NCBI RefSeq assembly: GCF_023660105.1 | Contig: NZ_JAMHGA010000012.1 | Location: forward strand, 186,001 to 250,000 | From: Desulfovibrio aminophilus | GTDB taxonomy: Bacteria > Desulfobacterota > Desulfovibrionia > Desulfovibrionales > Desulfovibrionaceae | Length of the DNA: 64,000 nt | Direction of reading: 5' to 3' | In this document: piece after piece, positions 55,497-63,622 of the stretch | Layout: every line of letters starts with the position of its first letter | Numbering within the stretch: the stretch's first letter is position 1 | Notes under the pieces: model-generated | The model's database searches: none | What the model saw: only the letters and a program-made list of their open reading frames with translations | Told to the model about the DNA's origin: nothing | Program-made: the position numbers and the translations under genes

Positions 55497-56261
55497 ATGG
55501 CAACGAAAGCGCGCAAGAAGATGACCCTCAAGGCGGGCGAGACCTACTACCGCCAGTTCAATGAGAAGATCCGCGAGGCCGTGGACGCGGGCTACACCGA
55601 CTTCGTCCTCGAGGACGTGAACAGCCAGCGCTACATCGCCACGGGCCTCATCGGCGACCTGCGCTTCCTGGTCAAGGGCGTGCCCGGCCAGGACATGGGC
55701 GCGTTCATGCGCGGCCCGGCGATCCGCGTGGCCGCCAACGCCCAGGACGGCGTGGGCAACACCATGGACGACGGCCTGGTGGTGGTCGAGGGCATGGCCG
55801 GGGACGTCATCGGCTACGCCATGCGCGGCGGCCGGATCTACATCAAGGGCGACGTGGGCTACCGCGTGGGCATCCACATGAAGGCCTACATGGAAAAGCT
55901 TCCGACCATCGTGGTGGGCGGCAAGGCCGGCGATTTCCTGGGCGAATATATGGCCGGCGGAATCATTTTGCTTCTCGGAATGTTTTCTGGTAAGCCTGAC
56001 GCGCCGATAGCGGGAAGGAGCCTGGGCACCGGCATGCACGGCGGCGTCATCTACGTCCGGGGCGACGTGCCCCCGGAACAGCTTGGCCCCCATCTGCACT
56101 CCCAGCCCTGCGACGAGGCCGACATGAAGATCATCGCCGGAATCGTCAAGGACTACGCCAAGGAGCTTCAGGTGGACGCCAAGACGATCATGGCCGAAAA
56201 ATTCGTCAAGGTCCGTCCCTTCTCGCATCGCCCGTACGGCAATTTGTACGTCCCGGCCTGA
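55497..56261 (+). CDS. Glutamate synthase GXGXG-domain subunit
   Basis: This 254-residue beta-helical protein corresponds to the C-terminal GXGXG domain of GltB: TMDDGLVVVEGMAGDVIGYAMRGG is split here by repeats, then FLGEYMAGGIILLLG and GRSLGTGMHGGVIYVRG. It is structural, holding the domains together. It completes a five-gene glutamate synthase like those of archaea. Codons from 55943 to about 56010 are relatively AT-rich. Confidence 0.92.
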   Translation: MATKARKKMTLKAGETYYRQFNEKIREAVDAGYTDFVLEDVNSQRYIATGLIGDLRFLVKGVPGQDMGAFMRGPAIRVAANAQDGVGNTMDDGLVVVEGMAGDVIGYAMRGGRIYIKGDVGYRVGIHMKAYMEKLPTIVVGGKAGDFLGEYMAGGIILLLGMFSGKPDAPIAGRSLGTGMHGGVIYVRGDVPPEQLGPHLHSQPCDEADMKIIAGIVKDYAKELQVDAKTIMAEKFVKVRPFSHRPYGNLYVPA

Positions 56262-56288
56262 CCCGGGTAACCGAACCGAGGAGGTCTC

Positions 56289-56636
56289 ATGCTTTTTGAT
56301 TCCATCGCCCACGCCATGGGTTCCGCCGGCGGCGCCGGCGCCGAAGGCGGCAATCCGATCACCGCGTTCCTGCCGCTGATCCTGATGTTCGCCATCTTCT
56401 ACTTCCTGCTCATCCGTCCGCAGCAGAAGAAGGCGAAGCAGCACAAGGAGATGCTCGCGGGCATCCGCAAGGGCGACAAGGTCCTGACCGCCGGCGGCAT
56501 CGAAGGCGCCGTTCTGGAAGTGGACGGCGACACCCTGACCGTGGAGATCGCCCAGGACGTGACCGTGAAGGTGAACCGGAACTACGTGGCCGGATTGACC
56601 AATCCGCCGCGCAAGTCCGACAAGGAAGAGAAGTAG
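56289..56636 (+). CDS. yajC: Preprotein translocase subunit YajC
   Basis: This 115-residue single-span inner-membrane protein has the membrane segment FLPLILMFAIFYFLLIRPQQKK, the classic YajC signature with RPQQK at its end. The soluble C-terminal domain starts GIRKGDKVLTAGGIEG. It works with SecDF. GAGGAGG precedes the ATG. The 139-bp gap before secD holds no gene. Confidence 0.95.
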   Translation: MLFDSIAHAMGSAGGAGAEGGNPITAFLPLILMFAIFYFLLIRPQQKKAKQHKEMLAGIRKGDKVLTAGGIEGAVLEVDGDTLTVEIAQDVTVKVNRNYVAGLTNPPRKSDKEEK

Positions 56637-56775
56637 CAGGCTTTCGCAACCCGTCCGGCCCTGGGCCGCGGCGAGGCAGTGAGGCGGACCGCTCCCGGAG
56701 CTTCTCCGGGGGGTTCGCCCCTGTCTTTCTGGCGCGCCCGCCGGTTTCCGTCCAAGGACCCGTTCGGGAGAATCC

Positions 56776-58374
<1,599 letters not shown>

Positions 58375-58385
58375 GGAGAGACGAG

Positions 58386-59456
58386 ATGGGCCTGCAATTC
58401 ATCCGCCCGGACACCAAAATCGACTTCGTCGGCTTCCGTTACGTGGCCTACTGCGTCTCGGCCGCCCTCATCCTCCTGGGCCTCGTGTCCCTGGTGGTCA
58501 AGGGCGGTCCCCGCTACGGCATCGACTTCGCCGGCGGCATCATCGTCCAGGTCAAGTTCGAGGAAAAGACCGACATGACCCAGGTGCGCGGCGCCCTGGA
58601 AGGCCTCAAGCTGCCCGGCATGGTCATCCAGCAGATCGGCGCGGCCGAGGAGTCGGAGTACCTGGTGCGCACCTCCAGCTCGGAGATCACCTCCGAGGAG
58701 GTGCGGTCCATGATCGCCCAGTCCCTGGCCAAGGACCTGCCCCAGGCCAAGGGCGAAATCCGCCGTCTGGAAATGGTCGGCCCCAAGGTCGGCGCGGACC
58801 TCCGCTCCAAGGCCCTGGAGGCCATGTACTACGCCATTCTGCTCATCGCGATATACATCTCCGGGCGCTTCGAGCAACGCTGGACCGCGGCCGGGATCAT
58901 GGCCGGAGGCCTGTTCGTGGGCATTTCGGCCCTGCAGTTCCTGGGCCTGTCCACGTCCTGGCTCATCGTCGCGGCCATGGTCATCACCCTGGGCCTCTGC
59001 CTCTGGCTGAACCTGACATACGCACTGGGGGCCGTACTGGCCCTCATCCACGACGTGATCATAACCGTGGGGGCGTTCTCGCTGATGAACAAGGAGTTCG
59101 ACCTCACGGTCATCGCCGCGCTCCTGACCATCATCGGCTACTCCCTCAACGACACGATCATCGTCTTCGACCGCATCCGGGAGACCTTGCGCTACGGCAA
59201 GGGCGGGACGTTCGCGGAGGTCATCAACTCCTCCATCAACCAGACCCTGTCGCGGACCATCCTGACCTCGGGCCTGACCCTGATCGTGGTGGTCTGTCTC
59301 TACCTCCTGGGCGGCGCGGTGATCCACGACTTCGCCCTGGCCCTGCTCATCGGCATCTTCGTGGGCACCTACTCGTCGATCTTCGTGGCCAGCCCCATCC
59401 TGCTGCACTTCGGCAAGCGCCGCATGGCCCAGGATTCCGCCCCGGCCAAGGCCTAA
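58386..59456 (+). CDS. secF: Protein translocase subunit SecF
   Basis: This 356-residue partner of SecD has six membrane segments, the segment YGIDFAGGIIVQV near the N-terminus and the proton-pathway motif GYSLNDTIIVFDRIRETLR. Its C-terminus ends in a short charged tail (PAKA). It is the last gene of yajC-secD-secF, with a terminator following 21 bp after. Confidence 0.96.
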   Translation: MGLQFIRPDTKIDFVGFRYVAYCVSAALILLGLVSLVVKGGPRYGIDFAGGIIVQVKFEEKTDMTQVRGALEGLKLPGMVIQQIGAAEESEYLVRTSSSEITSEEVRSMIAQSLAKDLPQAKGEIRRLEMVGPKVGADLRSKALEAMYYAILLIAIYISGRFEQRWTAAGIMAGGLFVGISALQFLGLSTSWLIVAAMVITLGLCLWLNLTYALGAVLALIHDVIITVGAFSLMNKEFDLTVIAALLTIIGYSLNDTIIVFDRIRETLRYGKGGTFAEVINSSINQTLSRTILTSGLTLIVVVCLYLLGGAVIHDFALALLIGIFVGTYSSIFVASPILLHFGKRRMAQDSAPAKA

Positions 59457-59477
59457 GCCGCAACCGACGACCGCTTC

Positions 59478-59510
59478 GAGAGCCCTCCGCCCCGGCGGAG
59501 GGCTCTCTTC
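59478..59510. terminator. Bidirectional terminator between secF and the DapF-like gene
   Basis: A perfect 14-bp stem (GAGAGCCCTCCGCC) closes on a very short loop. T-rich bases (TCTTC-TTT) follow on the plus strand. It separates convergent genes. Confidence 0.88.
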
Positions 59511-59512
59511 TT

Positions 59513-60274
59513 TCAACTGCTCCGCAACCCCACGCTGAGGCGGTGGATGCGCCTCCCGTCCCGCCGCAGGCGGACCGGCAACGCCAGCCTGTCCGCGAAC
59601 TGGACCAAGCAGGCGCTCCGGTCCGCGTCGGCCAGCGCCAGGCAGGCCGCGGCCCCGGCTGCCAGGGGGGAGGGGAGTTCCCGGCCGTCGTCGAGCCAGG
59701 AGCGGGCGAGAATCCGTCCGCCCGCCGCATGGAAGAGCAGCAGGCAACAGCAGCCCACATCGTCCAGCACCTCCGCGACAGGCGCTGAGGGTTGCCAGGA
59801 GCGCAGGTCCCCGGCGGCGGGCAATGCGGCAGTCAGGACCACTCCGTCCAGGTCCAGGAAGCAGGCGTCCGACGACGCGCGGGGGTCCAGGCCGAGCCGC
59901 CGCAACGCGTCCCGGGCCGTTCCACGCCGCCCGTCCGCCCGCCAGACCAGGGGCGCGGGATGTTCCACGTGCACCATCCGACCCCTTCGCCGCACCTCCC
60001 GGGGACCGGCGGAGGTCCGGAACGTCGCCCTGGAAAAGAAGGGCGACCGGCGCTTTCCAGCAAGAAAGGCCGCGGCCAGGCCCAGCCCGCGCCAGGCGGG
60101 CGGCAGGGCGGGGGAGGCGTGCAGCACGCCGTCCGCGTCAAAAACCACCGCCGCGCCGTCCAGAGGTCCGAGTGTTTCGGCCGCACGGCCCCGGCGGACC
60201 CGGATGCGGGCCTCGTCGCCCCTGCCGAGTGGAAAGCGCACCAGTTTCCAGCTGTCGTCGTCCTGCGCGATCAT
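59513..60274 (-). CDS. Unrecognised protein, possibly a degenerate DapF-fold
   Basis: This 253-residue protein has no signal or membrane segment. The segment ILARSWLDDGRELPSPLAAG then AAACLALADADR lines up with the conserved end region of diaminopimelate epimerase (arginine/tryptophan, then an ERG-like stretch and ACGTGAC), but the catalytic cysteine region reads LAAGAAA. The ending VQFADRLALPVRLRRDGRRI resembles the DapF/PhzF C-terminus. Enzyme activity of the DapF kind is therefore unlikely; the function is unknown. It has GGAGGAG before ATG 60274 and is divergent from a LysR gene, which may control it. Confidence 0.55.
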   Translation of the reverse strand: MIAQDDDSWKLVRFPLGRGDEARIRVRRGRAAETLGPLDGAAVVFDADGVLHASPALPPAWRGLGLAAAFLAGKRRSPFFSRATFRTSAGPREVRRRGRMVHVEHPAPLVWRADGRRGTARDALRRLGLDPRASSDACFLDLDGVVLTAALPAAGDLRSWQPSAPVAEVLDDVGCCCLLLFHAAGGRILARSWLDDGRELPSPLAAGAAACLALADADRSACLVQFADRLALPVRLRRDGRRIHRLSVGLRSS

Positions 60275-60288
60275 GACTCCTCCCGGTG

Positions 60289-60317
60289 TTGACTCCGGCA
60301 GGATGGCTCGGATAGCC
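60289..60317 (+). promoter_or_regulatory. Candidate promoter of the LysR gene
   Basis: TTGACT (60289-60294), 17 bp and GATAGC (60312-60317) are followed at once by the first palindrome. The -10 is weak (3/6). Confidence 0.4.
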
Positions 60318-60321
60318 TATC

Positions 60322-60368
60322 GATTCAAACGAATCGTTCCGCCATGACGATTCGGAATATCCGAATCA
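60322..60368. promoter_or_regulatory. Paired palindromes, likely LysR operator
   Basis: CGATTC-AAAC-GAATCG (60322-60337) and GATTCGGA-ATA-TCCGAATC (60350-60368) are perfect inverted repeats. Both use a GATTC/GAATC half-site, and their centres are about 30 bp (three helical turns) apart. They lie between the two divergent genes, downstream of the LysR promoter candidate, as expected for LysR autorepression. Confidence 0.55.
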
Positions 60369-60379
60369 TGGAGACGCGC

Positions 60380-61273
60380 ATGGACATCCGCCAGCTCAGG
60401 ACCTTCCTCGAAGCCGCCAGGAGATCCAGCTTCAAGGGCGCGGCCCAGGCCGTGCACCTGGCCCAATCCTCGGTCTCGGCCCAGCTCAGGGCCCTGGAGG
60501 AGGAACTCGGATCGCCGCTCTTCGAGCGCCGCCCGCGCCGCGTGGTCCTGACCGCCACGGGCGAGGCTCTGCGGCCCTATGCCGAGCGCATCGTGGCCCT
60601 GGCCGAGGAGGCCCTGGCCGGACTGTCGCCGGACGCGGCTCCGCGCGGCAAGCTGACCATCTGCTCCTCGGAATCCCTGGCCGGGCACCGGCTGCCGGAA
60701 ATCCTGCGATGCTTCCGCCTGCGCCATCCCCAGGTGCGCCTCGTGCTCAAACCGGCCAGCTACGAGGAGATCAAGGCCTATCTCGACGAGGACCGGGCGG
60801 ACCTGGCCTTCGTCATCGGCGGGCCGGTGCGCGAGGAACGCTTTCTGGGCGAGGCCATGCTGCGCGAAGAGATGGTCCTGGCCCTGCCTCCGGAGCACCG
60901 GCTGGCCGGGCGCAAGGGCGTGCGCGCCCGGGATCTGGGAGCCGAGACCATCATATTCACCGGGCCGCGTTGCAGCTACCGACTGGCCTTCGAGCGGAGC
61001 CTGGCCGCCTGCGGCAACCAGCCCGCCTCCTGGATGGAGTTCTCCAACGTGGAGGCCATCAAGCGTTGCGTGGCCTCCGGACTGGGCGTGGCCCTGCTTC
61101 CGGCGGTCTGTCTGGAGTCCGAGCGCCGGAGCGGCGAGATCGCCACCGTGCCCTGGAGGGAAAAGGATTTCGAGGTGCTGACCCAGATGGTCCGGCGGCG
61201 GGAACGCTGGGTCTCTCCGGCCCTGGTCGCCTTCATGGACACGGCCCGGTACGTGCTCGGCCGGACGACGTGA
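60380..61273 (+). CDS. LysR-family transcriptional regulator
   Basis: This 297-residue regulator has the N-terminal winged HTH MDIRQLRTFLEAARRSSFKG with AAQAVHLAQSSVSAQLRALEEELG, then a type-2 periplasmic-binding-like effector domain (residues 90-297). GGAG six bases before ATG 60380 fixes the start; frames from 60344 or 60368 overlap the operator palindromes. The co-inducer is unknown. It likely controls its divergent neighbour at 59513 and itself. Confidence 0.9.
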   Translation: MDIRQLRTFLEAARRSSFKGAAQAVHLAQSSVSAQLRALEEELGSPLFERRPRRVVLTATGEALRPYAERIVALAEEALAGLSPDAAPRGKLTICSSESLAGHRLPEILRCFRLRHPQVRLVLKPASYEEIKAYLDEDRADLAFVIGGPVREERFLGEAMLREEMVLALPPEHRLAGRKGVRARDLGAETIIFTGPRCSYRLAFERSLAACGNQPASWMEFSNVEAIKRCVASGLGVALLPAVCLESERRSGEIATVPWREKDFEVLTQMVRRRERWVSPALVAFMDTARYVLGRTT

Positions 61274-61306
61274 AAAAGGCCCCCTTCCCGAAAGGGAAGG
61301 GGGCCT
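61273..61306 (-). terminator. Terminator of adk
   Basis: A 13-bp stem AGGCCCCCTTCCC with a GAAA loop (plus-strand sense) is followed by five T residues on the minus strand, 20 bp after the adk stop. On the plus strand it lies right after the LysR stop but lacks a T run. Confidence 0.9.
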
Positions 61307-61326
61307 GATGCGCAAGGGGAGTCCGT

Positions 61327-61998
61327 CTAGGCCAGCTGGGCCAGGAGGGTGTCCTTGATGGAGCCGATGGAGCCCTCGCCGTTCAGTTCAATGTACTTGG
61401 TCTTGCCGGCCTTGGCCAGATCCTTGTAGAAGTAGGCTGCGGCCAGGGTGCCGGTCGTGGTGTCGTAGTAGATGTCGTGGCGCTTGTCGATGGCCTTCTC
61501 GTCCTGATCGTCGCCGCGGGCCGTGAGGGCGCCGCCGCAGACCCGGCACTTGTCACCGTCGGGCTTGATGGCGTCGATGAAGATGTTGTTCGGGTGGTTG
61601 TTGTCATTGGCGCACAGGCGGCGGCCCATGATCCGGTTCTTGGCCACTTGGCGGGGCAGCAGAATCTCGATCACGTAGTCCAGCTTCACGCCGGCGGCCT
61701 GCAGGGCGTCCCACAGCTTCTGGGCCTGCACGATGGAACGGGGGAAGCCGTCCAGGAGCCAGCCGTTGGCGCCGGAGCTCTTGAGCACGTCCAGGACCAT
61801 GGGGATGGTGATGTCGTCGGGCACCAGCTCACCGCGGTCGATGTACTCCTTGGCCTTCTTGCCCAGCTCGGTGCCGCCGCCGATGTGCTTGCGGAAGATG
61901 GCGCCGGACTCGATGTGGTCGAGCTTGTATTTTTCCTTCACGAGGGCGCCCTGGGTGCCCTTGCCGCTGCCGTTGGGGCCGAAAATAAGAATGTTCAT
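61327..61998 (-). CDS. adk: Adenylate kinase, metal-binding LID type
   Basis: This 223-residue enzyme interconverts ATP, AMP and ADP. The P-loop is GPNGSGKGTQ; the AMP-binding DGFPRSIVQAQ follows. The LID has Cys129, His135, Cys151 and Cys154 in a C-X5-H-X15-C-X2-C pattern, which is that of Desulfovibrio gigas adenylate kinase, known to bind zinc, cobalt or iron. AGGAGGAG precedes the ATG. It has its own promoter and terminator. Confidence 0.96.
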   Translation of the reverse strand: MNILIFGPNGSGKGTQGALVKEKYKLDHIESGAIFRKHIGGGTELGKKAKEYIDRGELVPDDITIPMVLDVLKSSGANGWLLDGFPRSIVQAQKLWDALQAAGVKLDYVIEILLPRQVAKNRIMGRRLCANDNNHPNNIFIDAIKPDGDKCRVCGGALTARGDDQDEKAIDKRHDIYYDTTTGTLAAAYFYKDLAKAGKTKYIELNGEGSIGSIKDTLLAQLA

Positions 61999-62038
61999 GG
62001 AATACTCCTCCTTGCCCTTTGTGCAAAAGTTTCACAAG

Positions 62039-62067
62039 CTTTTAGCCGGTCGCACCGGTGCTGTCAA
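62039..62067 (-). promoter_or_regulatory. Promoter of adk
   Basis: On the minus strand TTGACA (62067-62062, 6/6), exactly 17 bp and TAAAAG (62044-62039, 4/6) lie about 41 bp before the start codon. Confidence 0.6.
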
Positions 62068-62136
62068 TGACGCTCCCCGCTTTCCCTCGACGATCCCGAC
62101 CCGCGCGTCCGCCGAACCCACCCCATTGGGCGGCCG

Positions 62137-62165
62137 TTGAGGCGAAAATCACGCAACGCAATATT
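62137..62165 (+). promoter_or_regulatory. Candidate plus-strand promoter between adk and tilS
   Basis: TTGAGG (62137-62142), 17 bp and AATATT (62160-62165, 4/6) would start transcription near 62172, heading toward the terminator at 62205. Confidence 0.35.
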
Positions 62166-62194
62166 CATTCCTGTATTTGGATCAAGGAATATTG
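62159..62194. repeat. AT-rich inverted repeat between adk and tilS
   Basis: CAATATTC (62159-62166) and GAATATTG (62187-62194) are perfect 8-bp arms 20 bp apart, in an AT-rich island. They overlap the candidate promoter and could be an operator or an RNA stem. Confidence 0.4.
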
Positions 62195-62237
62195 ACGGAA
62201 ATCCAGCCGGTTGCGGTGGCGCAATCGGCTTATTTTT
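62172..62237 (+). ncRNA. Candidate short RNA ending at a strong terminator
   Basis: The plus strand carries no credible coding region here, yet an 11-bp stem (AGCCGGTTGCG with CGCAATCGGCT, one G-U pair) with a four-base loop is followed by TATTTTT. With the promoter at 62137-62165 this predicts a transcript of about 65 nt that ends inside the last codons of tilS on the opposite strand. It is a prediction from sequence only. Confidence 0.35.
62205..62237 (+). terminator. Plus-strand rho-independent terminator at the tilS 3' end
   Basis: AGCCGGTTGCG-GTGG-CGCAATCGGCT forms an 11-bp stem, then TATTTTT. No annotated plus-strand gene lies just upstream, so it ends either a short RNA or stray antisense transcription. 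Confidence 0.75.
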
Positions 62238-63259
62238 CAAGATTTTTTCGAGAAGAAAAGACCTTCACGCGTGACCTGGGCCAGCTTGTCGCCGGGGAAC
62301 TGAAACCGGCAACCCAGGCGATTTTCGCGCCAGGCGTCGTCCAGTTGGAACAATGTTTCGGCAAGGGCCTGCCCCGGTCCGAGGGCGTCCAGGGCGCGCT
62401 TATAGAGCCGCAGCCGCAGGGCCGGGGGCGCGGCCTCCAAGGTCGCATCCGCGAGCAGCAGGTTCCCGCCCGCGCCCACGGGAAAGAGGGCCGACACCTG
62501 GGCGTCCCAGAACTCTTCGTCCTGGCGGCCCATGCGCCAGAGACGGGCCATGGAGTCGAGAAAGGCCGGGTTCTCCTCCAGGAGCAAGGGCAGAACGGCG
62601 TGGCGCATGCGGTTGCGCCGGAACAGGGGCTCCTGGTTGCTGGCGTCCTCGCGCCAGGGCGCGGACAGGTCGGTGAGAAAATCCCGCAGCGCGGACTTGG
62701 GCGTGAGGAGCAGGGGCCGGAGCAGGCGGCGGCCGACGTCCCGGCCGGGCATGCCGGACAGCCCGGGCCAGCCCGTGCCGCGCACCAGGCGCAGGAGCAC
62801 ATCCTCGGCCAGGTCGTCCAGATGGTGTCCCAGAAGAATCCAGTCCGTCCCGGCCTCGGCCCGGACCTCGCGGAGGAATTCCAGACGCGCCTCGCGTCCC
62901 GCGTCCTCCAGGCCCGCGCCCGTCTCGGCGGCCAACGCGGCCACGTCCACGCGCCGGACCACGCAGGGCACGCCGACGGCCTCGCAGACCTTCAAGACCG
63001 CCTGGGCGTCCTCGCCGGACTCGGGACGCAGGCCGTGGTCCAGGTGCGCCGCCCGCACCCATCCGCCATTCCGGGCGGTCAGGCAGAGGGCGGCCAGCAG
63101 CAGGGCCGTGGAGTCCAGGCCGCCGGAAAAGGCCACCAGCACGCCGGTCGCCCACGGCGAAACGCCCAGGTCCGAGGCGGTGAAGCGCTCGATCCCCAGG
63201 CAGAAATGGGCCCAGCGGGGGGGCAGGTCTTGAAGGGTGCGGGGCAGGGGAGCGGCCAT
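62237..63259 (-). CDS. tilS: tRNA(Ile)-lysidine synthase TilS
   Basis: TilS changes C34 of the minor isoleucine tRNA to lysidine, letting it read AUA. The 340-residue protein has the PP-loop VAFSGGLDSTALLLAAL, then HLDHGLRPES and the segment LGHHLDDLAEDVLLRL. The C-terminal part holds RRNRMRHAVLPLL. Two ATGs are in tandem (63262 and 63259); GGGGGA favours the second. It follows the small protein gene at 63276 by 16 bp. Confidence 0.95.
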   Translation of the reverse strand: MAAPLPRTLQDLPPRWAHFCLGIERFTASDLGVSPWATGVLVAFSGGLDSTALLLAALCLTARNGGWVRAAHLDHGLRPESGEDAQAVLKVCEAVGVPCVVRRVDVAALAAETGAGLEDAGREARLEFLREVRAEAGTDWILLGHHLDDLAEDVLLRLVRGTGWPGLSGMPGRDVGRRLLRPLLLTPKSALRDFLTDLSAPWREDASNQEPLFRRNRMRHAVLPLLLEENPAFLDSMARLWRMGRQDEEFWDAQVSALFPVGAGGNLLLADATLEAAPPALRLRLYKRALDALGPGQALAETLFQLDDAWRENRLGCRFQFPGDKLAQVTREGLFFSKKS

Positions 63260-63275
63260 CATTCCCCCGGCGCGG

Positions 63276-63614
63276 TCAGACCGCGATGTCCAGCTCCCGG
63301 ATGAGCTGGTCGAGGAAATCGATCATGCTCTCGCGCTGGGCCGGGGTGGCGTAGGCGATGCACGAGCAGCGCAGGGGGCCCCGGCCGCGCACCAGGAGCT
63401 CCAGTTTGAGACGGCCGCCGTCGATGACCTCCAAGGCCATGATGTGCGGGCCGCAGGTCTCCGCGTGCGCCTTCTGCTCCGCGTCGAGCAGTTCGGCGGG
63501 CACGGGAAGATAGTAGATGCCGTCCAGGGAGCCGTGCAGGCCCAGTTCCGTGAGCTTGGCCTCGATCCTGCCGACGCTCTCCTCGGTCAAATCCTCGATC
63601 TGGTAGCTGCGCAT
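63276..63614 (-). CDS. Conserved-looking small protein (112 aa), unrecognised
   Basis: The soluble product starts MRSYQIEDLTEESVGRIEAKL and contains DGIYYLPVPAELLDAEQ, a pair of cysteines in LRCSCIAYATPAQRE, and a helical end (MIDFLDQLIRELDI). It has no signal peptide. It lies between hemA and tilS, 8 bp after the hemA stop, so it is in the same operon. I do not recognise the family; a role linked to tetrapyrrole synthesis is only a guess from position. Confidence 0.72.
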   Translation of the reverse strand: MRSYQIEDLTEESVGRIEAKLTELGLHGSLDGIYYLPVPAELLDAEQKAHAETCGPHIMALEVIDGGRLKLELLVRGRGPLRCSCIAYATPAQRESMIDFLDQLIRELDIAV

Positions 63615-63622
63615 GGGTCGTC

